Positions 1 to 12,066 of a stretch of 64,000 bases of DNA are shown here, piece after piece (the stretch's first letter is position 1; each line of letters opens with the position of its first letter). The position numbers were made by a program, and so were the translations under genes. Under the pieces are notes generated by a model. The model had not been told where the DNA came from. It ran no database searches and saw only the letters and a list, made by a program, of their open reading frames with translations. Source of the stretch: Lactifluus volemus (Eukaryota; Basidiomycota; Agaricomycetes; Russulales; Russulaceae); the NCBI GenBank assembly GCA_022376515.1, contig WTXI01000152.1, positions 24,368 to 88,367 of the forward strand. The letters are read 5' to 3'.

Positions 1-341
1 AGTGCGGGCATCTCGGAGATCAGACATGCCAAGCGCTCCTTCTGAACACCAAGAATGCTAGTATAGGCCTCAAGGTACACGCGGACGGATGATTGTATGG
101 CCTATAAGGTACAGGGATCATCGAAGCGGTTCCGCTGGCAAATTCTGATTACCTCTAAGCCGCGGAGAGTTATGTCCTTTTCATCTGAGAGTCCGATGCC
201 AATTATATAGAGCATTGCGAGATTGATAAGGAAAAGGAAAAAGGAAGGGTTGATGCATGCGCTAGCGGCACCGAGCACCCTAATGACCTTGGCCCTCTCG
301 GCCTCCTCGGACCATGGATCTATTATTTACTCTCCAGTTGG
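1..341. other. Left-edge stretch without a recognised gene
   Basis: I see no coding signature or RNA gene here. It lies upstream of the F-box gene and probably holds its promoter and 5' leader. Confidence 0.4.
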
Positions 342-2109
342 ATGCTTGTCAGTCGTATTATGCTTCACCCAACTACTCACTTCATCCCTACAGACATCTT
401 CCACTCTGTTCTCGAGCACATTACAGATAGGCGCGATCTCTATGCGGCTGCCCTCGTCAGCCGAGATTTCAACTGCGTCGCAACTCCGCTCCTCTATCGC
501 ACTCTCGACACGGACACACGTACGAGACAGCCGGACCATAAATCAGTATGTGTCTTGCAATATCTGCCCTAGCCAAGTCTTCATCGCCGTAGCAGAGCGA
601 TGTGATTCATCCCGCATACACACTCCTCTCCAGGCCTGAGCTCGGCCGTCACGTACGACATATCCGCGAAACAGGTCGAGTCCCTTTTCTTTCTCGACTT
701 GAATGAGCGATGACCCGGGACGCGCTGTTAGTGGATGTTTCCGCCTCTGGTTCTTTTCGCCCGCCTCTCGCTCTTTTTCGTCCAAGGCGGATAGTATCGC
801 TTACCTGCATTATATTTTTTTAGGTGTCCTGCACGCCACCCATCCACGAGTCACCGAAGCCGTCCTTAGGGCTCTCCGCCTCTGCCACAATTTGTACTCT
901 TTCACATGGGTTGATGATACACCGGCATCACCCTCCACCTTCCTATCTTTCCTTATCATTCTCCGTAGTCTTCCCCTGCGCGCCCTCACACTCCGCACTT
1001 ACAGCGACCTGGGAGAAGACGCGTGGTCTCTTATCAATACCTTAACGAGGTTACAAAAAGTTGCGATATGGTGCATGCATGGTCCACCTCGCGTTCTGCA
1101 ATGTTGGGCACCCTTACTTGGAAGCACGCTCACTGAATTAGAACTCGGGGTAAACTATTCTTCGCTCTTATCGCACTTCCATGAATTGATTTCAAATGCA
1201 TCCCAATTATAGCGCTGTGCCGGTGTTCCTGCGACCATTCTGGTTGCCGTACTTTCACAGCTCCCGCGCCTGCGTGACTTACGATTGAAAGGCGCGCCAA
1301 GCAACGCCATCCGGGACATTCTCGCCTCGCTCCCGGCTCTCGTTGCACTCGACACGGAGTATCTCGGCTCGGGCCTGGGACGTCGACTAGATGAAGATGC
1401 GCCCTTGCCCCTTTTGCAGCGGCTCACGGTACGCACATCCTCCGTCGACCTGCAGGGCCCCCTGCAGCTCTGGGGGTGGTTGTACGCTCTCGCGCCGCGC
1501 CCATCGCTCGAATCTTTTACCCTATACGCATTCTCAACGGCGGGTCACACGAATATCCCTCGGTATTTTCTACTCTCGCTGGCCCGTAGGCACGGGGAGA
1601 CGCTCCGCCAATTCCTCGTCAACATGACGCAGCTTACGCTGGAGGATGTACAGTGTGTCTGCGAGCTCTTTCCGCAACTTGAAGAGCTCTCTTGTGCCGT
1701 CGCAAGCCGTGATGCCGTATGCACTCCCTTCCGCTTTACATCCGCAGAGCCGTTTCATCTTTGTGTTTTTGTTTTCGCCTCGTAGGAGTCAATCGCCCGT
1801 GCAATCGAGAAGGCCCACAACCTCCGCACGCTCAAGTTGCACGTACACTGGATCCCGGACGCCGCAAGTACGAATTCTCCCATTTCGCCTAATTCTCCTA
1901 TTGCGCGTTTCGGGCTGGCAGATGCCCGGGCATTGATGTGCCGTCCGGGTTCGCGCTTGTGTACGGTGTCAATGGGTTCACACGTATTTCGGGGATCATG
2001 GGTGCAGATGCAGGGTGTGGATGGGTCGAAACGAGTACATTTTCAGGTGGTAGAAGATGGTTCATCGGCCTTAGGGCAAATGTGTTCATTCTTTCCCACA
2101 AATTTCTGA
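342..2109 (+). CDS. F-box/LRR-type protein, six exons
   Basis: Probable F-box substrate adaptor of an SCF ubiquitin ligase; role inferred from family only. The N-terminus carries an F-box-like helix pair (IPTDIFHSVLEHITDRRDL, then ALVSRDFN), followed by leucine-rich repeats (LRALTLRTYSDLGEDAW, LPRLRDLRLKG, LEELSCAV). My exon model is 342-545, 593-674, 824-1149, 1213-1716, 1786-1867 and 1922-2109; it sums to 1386 nt (461 aa). An in-frame TAG at 1210-1212 falls exactly at the end of a 63-nt GTAAAC..TATAG intron, so it does not break the gene; the join gives LELG-RCAGVP. The second intron (675-823, 149 nt, weak GTCGAG donor) is the least certain junction, and the start codon is the first Met before the F-box. 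Large F-box families of this kind are typical of Agaricomycetes. Confidence 0.72.
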
Positions 2110-2323
2110 GGTTTCTATCTTTGTGGATAACAAGCATATATCGACCTGTATATTTATTAGTCGCAAGATTCATCGTTGTCATCCAATCTTCCACGTCCTC
2201 TATTAGACAAGGAGCTGATACCAACTTTCAACTCGCCACCAATGATACTATTACCTTGATGATTTACGAAAGTAGCTATAAACAGATAGCAAGGGGCAGT
2301 TGCAGACGAGCACATCAACTATG

Positions 2324-3055
2324 TCACATTCCACGGCCCCCGCGTGCACGGCCCCCGCGCGATGGCCCACCGCGTGCACCACCGCGACCTGGAAGAAGAG
2401 CGAGTGTGAGTTCATGGGGAAGAGAAGAGAGATTGAACAAATGGCAGACCTCGTTGGGGGGTACCACTGCGACCTGAGCCAGAGAACATGCGATGAGCGT
2501 GCGATATCAAAAAGGATGGGCACACGACGCACCTCGTCCTACGCCACCAGCATGTGAACCACCCCGCGAGCTCTTACCCGCTTCTCTTGCGCGCGTCTGT
2601 TCATCCTTGACCACGTCCAGCAGTGCGTCTGGTACGCGCAGGTACTTTATCTGCCACCACAAAAACAAATGCCCAGACAGAAATCAGTACTGCGCGTCAA
2701 GTTGCAGTTCGTTCAAAAACGCACCGTGCTACCGCGGATGTAACACTCTTTGACTTTCCAAAACCGGTCGCCGTCTGCGTTGGTCTGGTATACTTCGCGA
2801 AGCGTGATGTTCATAAAGTTGTCGCAGTTGACAAGGTGTCCATTGAACGTTTCTCCATTTTTTAGCTCGACCAACTACGGGGGGGGAGAGAAGATGGACA
2901 AGACGTTAATGAGCAGGCGATTTTGCAAGCGGTGTGAGCGGTGTGCGGACCATTGGCTTGTTTTGTGCGGCATTGAGAAGGGAAAGTGGTAACTAAGGAA
3001 GACCCATCAGTCCTTTGACTAGGCTCAAGTTTGTCCGGATGAATTTTATTACCAT
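2324..3055 (-). CDS. LSM4: U6 snRNA-associated Sm-like protein LSm4
   Basis: Subunit of the Lsm1-7 (mRNA decapping/decay) and Lsm2-8 (U6 snRNP) rings. The Sm fold is clear: [14 protein letters not shown], then [19 protein letters not shown] (Sm1), then [16 protein letters not shown] (Sm2). The tail is an RGG-type low-complexity segment ending [10 protein letters not shown], typical of LSm4. Exons on the minus strand are 3053-3055 (the ATG alone), 2951-2992, 2725-2874, 2578-2650, 2533-2538 (6 nt), 2465-2473 (9 nt; or 24 nt to 2450 with another donor) and 2324-2388. Phases close throughout, giving about 115-120 aa against about 139 in human. The tiny exons encode part of the RG tail; their exact borders are inference, the Sm core is certain. 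Confidence 0.93.
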
Positions 3056-4570
3056 CTTGGTGAGGATAAGATGTGAGTTTGTTGTGAGGTTAGACGCGTC
3101 CAAACATTACAACCCTAACCCTGCACATGCCCATAGGACGACCAAGGAGCAAATTCAATTACTAACTAACTGCGCACATCTGGAGGGTAAAGCCAACTCA
3201 ATTCAATAAATTCTCAATTCAAAATTATAATATAGCCTTGACACCAAGAACGGTCGGGGGCTGTTGGAAGAAGATGTGATTGTCGCACCTATCTGGTGCT
3301 CCCTCATCTATCACATCGCATAACGAGGAGTTTCAAGGCATCTTTGATTGTGGATGAATTTGAAAGAAGGCAACGACATCGTTATGTCATTCACCTGATA
3401 CGCCGCTCTTCTAATGCTTTGTTTTCTGCTTCCAATCCCTCGTACATGCAGAACTGACTGACTGACCTCTTCAACGTCATTTATCACGGCCCGAAGGTTT
3501 TTCCGAGCCCCAACCGAGCCAAGGACAACTGGGACTTTTTTTGCCGACTCCAATTTGGCGCAAGATTTCATGACCATCTGTCCAAAAAAAAAAAATTTCC
3601 CTACATCATTTGGGAAGTTCGTGTCAAAGGATTGATGCCTGAGCCGAGATTCGCCTCTCCGTCATATTGGGAATGAGTCGGTTGACCTAATCGTCCTCGA
3701 CCTCTTTAGGAACCGCTTGTGAGACACTCGTTTCCATGATTCACGAACACTCTCCCAATCAATCCTTCGCAAAATAGCATCGGCTAGGTAACGGGTGTTG
3801 GTCCAGACTAAATGAATCGAAGCTTTCGAACAAAGAGCACAAATTTATTGTCTTCCACCTTTTCGACATTCCTGGTTGTCGCCGATCATACTTCCGTGAT
3901 GTGGTTGCTGGCTGCTGGGTGCACTTCACGACATTCTCATGTCTCATCACCTTTGTGAACATTTCGGGTTTTGGATCCATCCGCTGCTCGGGTATCAATC
4001 TGGTCCCAAGCACACTTTTGTGACGCTACCGTGAGGTACGAACCTCGCATGACCCCGTCTCAAAGGAGTGTAAATCACGGAATGATCCAAGTAACTACAG
4101 ATCTACTTCCGGCGTTTCCAAGCTACATATTGGCACATCTGGGGGTAAAGTATGAGGCCGGCAGTGGAACGACTATTTCTCCTCGAACCCGAGATCTGGA
4201 GAGGCGAGGACGTATCTCGCTGAGATAGCGCGATCGAGGGATCGGCTGGGAAGGTCTTGGATTGCGTGTGTGTGGTGATGGCTAAGGGAGTTGGCCTGTT
4301 GTGGCTACTTTCAAGGTACGTCAATGATTGCAAGAGAGGGAAGGTAGAGCAGATTGCGATGCTGCCATGACAAGGTCTTATATTCTCGGTCGGACATAGC
4401 ATTGTCTGGAAGCTTGATCTAGTGTTTGGTAAATTTATACTAGGTGTGTTGCAGCAGCGAGACAGCAATACGGAGCATACGAGGGAATCAATAAACGTCT
4501 TCCTACTGCCAGACACCAAGGCACTACAAGGTCGAAGGCCCAGCTGAATTGCTTGTAGAATCGGATAGAT
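3056..4570. other. 1.5 kb without a recognised gene
   Basis: Holds the LSM4 promoter (left) and P450 terminator (right). Open frames here are short, lack family similarity and have no plausible splice partners. An A12 tract lies near 3584-3596. Confidence 0.4.
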
Positions 4571-6645
4571 TTACCTCTGCCGCTGCCTGAACATTACATT
4601 TGTATTCCCGGGGATGCGCATCCCGAAAATGCAGCGGTCAGCTGGTGCCTCGGTTCCTTCCTCGAACTTCATATCATATGTGACAACCATATGAGCAAGC
4701 AATGCTTTGATCATGTTGGCCGCGAAGACCCGCCCAGGGCTGAGAGGAAGAGTGACGGGTTTCCATGAGCATGATATGATAAATCGATACCCTGAACCTC
4801 ACCATGTGTGTCGCCCCAGTCCAAAAGCTAAGTGTTCAGTTGATGTAGAGACCACTTGGTGCCTACTCGTCACCGAATCCCCATCACTCTCTCGAAGTTT
4901 CGAAAAGCGAAAGCCATCAAATTCCTCAGGGTTGGGATATAGTTCTTCATCCCTATGAACGGCGCTAGCTGGGAGAGCGACGAGTGTGCCTGCGGGGATA
5001 GTCACTCCGTTCGAAAATGTGAATGGACGCAATGCGAGACGAAGCATGGTCACTGAGAGAGGGTAAAGCACATCAACACTTGGAGTGCTAGGCAAGGTAC
5101 AGAACGAACGGAAGGTTAGGCCATCTACCCGCTGGGATTCCCGTATGAAACTGTCAATCATATGCAGCTTGTCTAGTCCAGCTTTCGTCCAGCCTTCTTC
5201 CGCCACCACGGCTTCGACCTCCTCGCGGAGGGAATTGACACATTCTGGGTTGGCAAGAACGCGGTAAAATACTTGAGTGAATGTCTGCGGATGTGTGATA
5301 TCAACAATAGATTGTGGCGGATGCAGAAATATTGTCGCTCGCCAGAGAAGTTGTATGGATAGCCGCAAGGTTGACTAGGAGAAGTCGGCGTGCCAAACCG
5401 TCGAGGGACCTCTCTACACCTTTGGCTTCGCTCATGAGCCACATGAGCATATCATTCTGTACTTGTACTGTGTGGTATGAGAACTTCCCAGTGAAACGGT
5501 TTGACGAACGGGTTTATTATCCCAATCCTCGCCAAATTCCTCCATTTTCGCGAAACGTTCTTCAACCATAGGTCTGATAAATTCGATAGCTTGTCGAATC
5601 TGGGATGGAAGGTTGGATAGTATACGAGATACAATACTGGGTGCATTTAAGGGTCGAGGGGGAGGTCGTTAAATATGACGACGCACGGCTTGAGAGGCTT
5701 CGGGAACATGCCAATGATGGCTGCAGATTTTACAGCGTTAACAGCAAATGTCAAATTCAGAGTTTGATAGTCATGGTTCCTGCCTGCAAAGTATCAACAT
5801 AAGTCGCAGACAGGGTAGAGGAACTGGAGCGCGTTCACACACAAAGAGGAAGTCCGACAAAGACACGGTTAGAGACGGCACAAATCACTCGTTGCATCGT
5901 CTCAACGATGGGGACCTTGATCCATTCTATGACATGTTTGAATGATTGGCCTCTCTTCTTCTGCAAGTACTCCACGTACCATCGTCACGTGTCTGTATCA
6001 CCTCCTCCAAGGCCGTGACGAGCTCGTCACGGACTTCTTCGAGAATACCGGAGATATTCCGTGTCAATTTTGAACGTATTACATCCGTTTGATAAAGGTC
6101 ATCCATGTTCAATAATTTTAGTGTGTATTCGAGTTGAAGGGTCTGAGGACTGGTGAGCACGAGTCAAGCTTATGCAAGCTATCATGTGTACCTCGAGGCT
6201 CAGTTCAAGCATAGATAAGACGTTATCTGGAGCCTTCCTGACATCTTCAATCAGTTCAGAGCCAGCGACTAGTATCATCCATCTGCGGAAAGAGGCAATC
6301 TTAAATAAACCCGGTCTTGTCTGAAAGCAGGTCGGCCGCGTTAGCTTGACGTGAAGAAAAGTGGCCAAGTTGTGGAGTGTAATGTTACTTTTTCATAACC
6401 CTCTTTAAGCATGCGAAAACCATCAAAGTTAAATTGAACAGCGGAGATGTACGAGAGGATTGGGTCAGAAAATCCTACAGTAGGGATCGCACTGAGCTGG
6501 AGACTCCCCGACGTGATCAGCGACGGGATAAACTAGTCGGTAAGGAACTAACCAATGGATCCCTCCTGTACCAGCTGAGGAAGAGAGAGACCAAGATCAA
6601 GATCCCTGCGAGGAACGATACGTTCAGAGTGAACTCGTCAAGCAT
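4571..6645 (-). CDS. Cytochrome P450 monooxygenase, membrane anchored
   Basis: Haem-thiolate monooxygenase of the fungal E-class type; substrate unknown. An N-terminal anchor helix (FLAGILILVSLFLSW, residues about 11-25) precedes the P450 fold. Visible motifs are the I-helix stretch LAAIHTTS, the K-helix ExxR (ESQR), the PERF-region FDGFRF and the haem loop FGLGRHTCPGR. Eleven exons: 6553-6645, 6389-6496, 6192-6320, 5980-6142, 5843-5926, 5687-5783, 5510-5636, 5343-5456, 5110-5284, 4803-5052 and 4571-4739 (1509 nt, 502 aa, usual length). The codon of the haem-ligand Cys is split by the last intron (ACATG|C). The intron 5285-5342 has no GT donor and appears to be GC..AG. No reductase or biosynthetic partner is adjacent. 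Confidence 0.92.
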
Positions 6646-7224
6646 ATTGTGATGATGTTAGGGCCAGAGGTTGCCTGCTAAATGACGCTCTATAATTATA
6701 CAGCTCGGCTAGCACGAAGAACAACGGCATGATATACTAGTAACAGCCCGATTGCGATAGTGGGCAATCGAGCTCGTTCAGCACATTCGGAACACTTTCA
6801 ATTGAACCCCACGTGAGCTCATGGCGGAAAATTTCACTCGTTAAGGTAAATTTGAGATTGAACGAAGAAGCCGTCATCACCCGACCCTCTCTCTAAACGG
6901 AAAGTTCTTTGTCGGTTGTCGAAACCCTTTGAACACATTCAAAAGTTGTCCCCGGCGGATAGCCAGGCATCACTGGATTCAGACTTCACACAACTGGAAT
7001 GGCAGCAGAGTTTCACTCTTGATGCACCAAATTTTGCCAGCGTATCAGATTGATTCTCCCTAAAATTGTACGAGTGCGCACTGGCACGGACGGATGCAAA
7101 TACTGTACTTGCGCTGGTGTGGGACACTTGAGGTTTTTTTTTTCGTAAGCGGAATGGCCACGGGCCGTCCGAGCCGCCCAATCAACCGTCCCTTAGCGAG
7201 GGTGTTCACAGTTGTCCGAGTCAA
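6646..7224. promoter_or_regulatory. Divergent intergenic region, P450 / membrane protein
   Basis: The 579 bp separate two diverging start codons, so both promoters must lie here. No clear TATA box or repeat was seen. Confidence 0.35.
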
Positions 7225-7954
7225 ATGTCCACCCTCGGACGACGTCTACAGACCCTCTTTAAACGAAAAGGCGTAGGAAGGTATGGCTACATCCAGGAGG
7301 TTCAAGGCGTACCCTTCTATGAGGCTCGTCCGCCGTGGTGGGCTAAGTTTACCTGGGGATTCATCGCCGCCGACCTCCTCATGACGTGCGTTCAGTTCTC
7401 CACCTTTCATCCCACCCTACGTTTTCTCATCAAGGTACCCCCCCAAAAGTTCAACGATGACGGAGTTAACGTGGACAAAATGGAGCTTACCACCCAAAAA
7501 GTCCGGTGAGGCACCTGTTGTACTACGTCCCGCCTGGCAACGCGCCGGACTCTGCCTGGCCCACCTCTCGCTTGGCGTCGGCTTCGCCACATTGCTCCTC
7601 ATTGCGCGCTCACGTGTCGTGCGTATATTGCACATCATTCCTCCTGCCGCCGACGCACCAAAACAACTACTTATCGCCGGCGCCCATCGCCACGGAATGC
7701 GCGGTGCTGTAGTGCCATTTGAACGAGCGCGCATTGATCCGGGACGCGACAAGACGGAGGTGATATTGCGCATACAGGACGTGCGCGGTCACTGGTGGAT
7801 TGGGCTCACACGTGCGCGTCTGAGGGGTACATCAGTACCTGCAGCGCGCATGCGGGACGCGCTCTTGGCAGAGTGGGGAATCCGCAAATCCGCCGGGGGT
7901 GATCCGGTTGCTAGCGTGGGACGTTGGAAAAGTGGGCCTATACTACAGAACTGA
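7225..7954 (+). CDS. Small membrane protein, possibly TMEM223-like
   Basis: Two exons: 7225-7385 and either 7450-7954 (221 aa) or 7435-7954 (226 aa), both in phase. The basic N-terminus without acidic residues (MSTLGRRLQTLFKRKGVGR) would suit a mitochondrial presequence. A hydrophobic segment around FTWGFIAADLLM and a stronger one (LAHLSLGVGFATLLLIA) are followed by a soluble C-terminal domain with paired strands. Order and size recall TMEM223-type inner-membrane proteins, but I see no diagnostic motif, so this is a weak inference. The open frame, conserved splice signals and codon use support a real gene. Confidence 0.6.
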
Positions 7955-10351
7955 TGAGAAGGCATGGCATCTTTAATTCTTTTTTTTGTTTCGCTGTGAA
8001 AATCTGAAATGGGTCATTGCGCCTTGTCGGTTCATCACACTTCGCTATGGACGTGAGAACGTACATTTGAACATCCTCATCTATGAACTACACCGTCCGC
8101 AGCTCGACGGGTCTACATGGATACCCCCCATCGTAAAGCCGATATCAACGAGATGCTGCCTCTACTGTCCTGTTCTCCTGGGTTACGCATGGGTTCACAT
8201 CCCATCTGTCACCTCCCCGAATGCTCGCTTAGCTTAGCAAATCAGCGGATCGTCCCTGGAACTTCCACTCATCCCCGAAGAATGGGGCGTCACATTGATA
8301 TCACTTGTACAGCATGACCGTTTTTTGTTTGCTCCCCCGCCTCAAAACCCGATTTTCCATTTGTGGACGACGCTCAAGGGACGCTCAATTTGTCTTTGTG
8401 TACTGTGTCGGGCTTCAGGCTCTCCCTGTATCACCGGTCAAATCCCTATAGCCACTGTCGTCCCTTAATCTTATTTTTTTGGAGAGTCTCCTGGACACCC
8501 GGTCTCCAGTCAATGAACAATCCTATCACCACATTGCCGACGTTGCCATCTGACTGCCAGTGAGGACGTCCCTATCAACTTTCTCACATTTCACTTATCG
8601 ATTTTTTTTATGACAAACGACTGGCACACCAATCACATGGAGCATTTCACACCTACCAAGTCAGCAACGAGTGTTGTGCGGGTGAGTTCCGTAACGAGTG
8701 CCCGGAACGCGGAGATACCACAAACACCAGTTGTGGCGACCGCAACGGGGCACTTCTTCCTACCGTTCTAGCCCCAACCATGATGGTGGGCAGTACACGG
8801 ACTGGAAGAAGAAGCGAGTACTCTCTTTGCTTCGCAGGCATCGCCAATGCTCAGCATTGGTTGTATTAGTAAAAAGCTGCCATTTGGGCCCATGTGCCAC
8901 GTGCGTTTCGCTTATTGTAATAAAATCAAATTTCCCCTGAGTGAGACAAATCGACGGATTGCGCGCAAAACTACTGTGTACGTACTACGTACTGTACTGT
9001 ACTGCAAGTACTGTACAGCGGAATCCCAACAGGTAACCGATCGCAGAGCGCGCGTCATCGCAATTACCTCCTTACTTGACAGCCAGCGAAAACCCCGTCG
9101 CTGAAACTCTCCCGAGTTCGTGGCTGGGTTCTCGAGGACAGTTCTTTCTCTCTCCGCACTGTCAGTGGATTCGGCTTCCCCGAGTTACGATACGATACAG
9201 GTTTCAACGAACTCGGGTGACCCAAACAAGAGCTGACAGGGATATCTGGGTTCAATCAACGTTTTTTTTTTTTCATTCTCGAGGAAGGGAACGAGGTGAG
9301 TTCTGGTTTCCAATTGTGTTTGATAAACGGAATACCACCAATTACGGACAGCTACGGTAAATTACAGTAGATCATCGCAGCATCCCTACTTTCCGATCCA
9401 CATGAGTCAATCCTCGGTGTATACAATGTATACGTAGTCGGAGGAGCCAGAGTTGGACTGTTATGTCGGATCAACGGCCGTACCGACCTCCACCAACCAA
9501 TCAGATTATGGGGGTAAAAATTTATTCATGACATAATTGTAGCGCTAATACCTGACTTGGCCCTGTCCCTGTTCCCTCACATACATTTCCTAATCCCAGT
9601 TCCTGAAACAAGTTGAAATGAAAAAAAAATATCCGCGTGTTTTGTTGTGGTTACCGAGAGAACGCCCAGGGTCTTCTTGATCTTTCGCTGGCCGCCATTC
9701 ACTGGCACCCAGTAAGACAAGCTTCCGTTGTACCTGGGCCGCATTGACCTGAAATTCCCCCGCATTTCGTTCCTTCACTCGTGCATTAGGGAGCTCTGAT
9801 CTCTGTTGTGGTCTGTTGGTGAGAATTTGGGTTGTCAAAAACGCCACCAAAGTAAAGTTTCACTAGAGCTCAGGGTACCGTGCCCTGCTGATGTTTCGAT
9901 AACAGTAGGTGGGGGGCTCACGCCACGGCCCGCCATCACGCATTGGGCCCTCTAGGACTTTGGCGCATATAAGCATGGTAGCATGACCATACGTAAAAGG
10001 TAACTCGGAAAGATGCGGTGCGTAAGAACGGAGACGCTTCGCCGGAATTAATCCATCATTTTTGCTAAGGTACTCTACACAGTACAGTACACCGGGAAGT
10101 GGAAATGAAAGTGAAAAAAACAGTGGCCCAGACACAAGGAAGGTGGAAAGACGTGCAATAGTGAGAGGTCGATGAGGGAGGTAATGGGGTTATCTTTAGA
10201 TAGATCATAACGTACATGACAGGATGACAGGAGCAAGGGCCGACAGGTCCCCATAAATGGTTTGGCATAAAAGCCACCGCTCCGGCGCGAGCAGAGAGAG
10301 CGCTGCCAGTGGCACTCCTCGGCCGAAATGTGGAGGAAAGGGGGAAATTTT
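7955..10351. other. 2.4 kb convergent region without a recognised gene
   Basis: Lies between the ends of two convergent genes. Only short, unsupported frames are present. It contains a GTACT-rich patch at 8972-9017 and several T tracts. It could hold long 3' UTRs or a non-coding transcript; nothing in the sequence shows this. Confidence 0.4.
8972..9017. repeat. GTACT/AGTAC-rich palindromic patch
   Basis: Repeated overlapping GTACT, CGTACTACGTACTG and GTACTGTACTGC units. Similar short patches recur near 10076-10091 and 26194-26222, always in intergenic DNA. Confidence 0.5.
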
Positions 10352-11532
10352 TCAATCGCGGCCACGCAGTCGTGATATCGCACTCGCCAACCGACGCACT
10401 CTGGTACCCCCCACGCTCTTTGACCGCGCCCGCGTGGCTGCTCGCACGGGGAAGAACTGAACCGCCGTGTCGTTCGGGGAGACCGGTGAGAATGACGAGC
10501 TCCCAAGTGGGCGGTAAGATTCAAACGTCATTACGACCGGTGAGGGTGAGTACGGAGATGGGAGTACTGGGGGAGATGGGAGTGGTGATGGTAGGGGTAG
10601 TTCTGGCAGTGGCTTGGATCCCGGATACGCAGGTGGCTGTAGAGGTAATGCGGGTTCGTGTGGAACGGTCATAGTTGCGATACTCGTATCAGAATCGGAA
10701 GAATATAATGTCAAGCTCGTGCGGGATGCGGGGAGTTGGGGCCGAGAGAGCGAACTCTGCCGGCGGGGTAGCTGTGTCCTAGGTATTGATGGTAGATCAT
10801 CAGAGAGGCATGCCCAACAAAGGTCTTCAAAAGCGTCGAAGGGGTTGAGGAGCAGTTGTGAATCGAGGGATGCGAGAAGAGCGGGGTCAAATTCTAGAGG
10901 ATTGCGCGAGTAGGCTGGTGCTGGGGACTCTGGCTCCTTTGACACAGGTTTCGGCGCTGGCGTATCAACTAATAAAGGTGAGGGTTCCGGCGTGGGTACA
11001 GGGGAAGGTGTAAATGCGGGTGCAGGGGCCGCAGGCTCCAGCGGGGGTGGGAGTCGCAAGGGACGAGATATTGGGGGGGTCGCTAATGCAGTAGACCAGT
11101 GTGCGGAGGCACTGCTACGAGTCTGGCTCGAGTCCGAGTCGGACTCGAGCGCAACATCATCGAGGGTCAAATCTGAATCTTGACTCCATATGCTCTCGGC
11201 GAGGTCAAACCCCGGTAATACTGTGTGCACATGGAGGATGTGAGCGTCCCGCGATAAGAATAAGCGCTGATGGCAAGGTGCTTACTCGCATCCTCGGGAT
11301 GGCCAGAAGGGGAGAGCTCATTACCAAGATCACCGAGTCGATGTCCTTGCGACATCTGCTGTGAGGAGGGAGCAATTATGAGGGATGATGAGTTGAGGGG
11401 GTAGGTTGGAGACACACGTACGGGTAAAAACTTATAACCAGGAGGAAGGTATGGGGGCGGGCCTGGTTTGAATTCGGTGGTGAGATCGAAGTGGGGTTCT
11501 AAAAAGTCATAGTCTGCTGAGGGGACAGACAT
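10352..11532 (-). CDS. Proline/serine-rich disordered protein, unknown function
   Basis: Two exons, 11286-11532 and 10352-11220, joined in phase across a GTAAGC..ACACAG intron (GHPEDA-ILPGFDL); 371 aa. The start MSVPSADYDFLEPHFDL follows a TATA-like run. The protein is dominated by Pro, Ser and Ala (PAPAFTPSPVPTPEPSP), with an acidic patch (LESDSDSS), possible SH3 ligands (KPLPELP) and a basic C-terminus (RVRRLASAISRLRGRD). I recognise no domain. It looks like a fungus-specific regulatory or scaffold protein, which is only a guess from composition. Confidence 0.72.
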
Positions 11533-11642
11533 AGTGATGTGTGATGGGGGGGTAAAGTTGGAGATGTTGAGGAAGAGAAGAGTTAATAGGCGGAGAAAGT
11601 GGAGCGTGTGGTGAGGTGCAATAAATGGATAGATGAGATAGG

Positions 11643-11652
11643 ATATATATAT
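11643..11652 (-). promoter_or_regulatory. TATA-like element
   Basis: An ATATATATAT run about 115 bp upstream of the ATG at 11532, in the position expected for a core promoter of the proline-rich gene. Confidence 0.4.
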
Positions 11653-12066
11653 TTGTATTGGAGGAATGAGGCGCAGGCCATTGCTCAGCTGCACCCTCGG
11701 CATCGGAAGCAAGTTGATCGTGGCGGCGCTAATTTGTCAAATCTCAAATTTGGATCTGACACCCTCGGACTGTCACGCGTACCACTCTTCAGTTTGACTT
11801 CTTTGACCGTATCCAGGACCCGACGAGACAATTAACTTATTGTGTGAGATTGAGATCATTCAGTTCCGGAGCTAATACTGGGTTTTAACTTCTTTTGCTT
11901 TGCCTATCCGATATTTATTCGAGGTCCTTGCGTGATCTAATAGCATGCAGCAGTGATATACACAAGGTAACTGTGGATGGAGATATATATATAAAATTTG
12001 AGGGCGGGTATTGTGGGCACAAGCTGCGCATCCAGTGCTTCGCTAATCATCATTGTTGGCTTGTCG

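Noticed and set aside
3110..3124. Telomere-like CCCTAACCCT sequence
   Set aside because: Only about one and a half units, in the middle of a gene-rich region; chance is sufficient.
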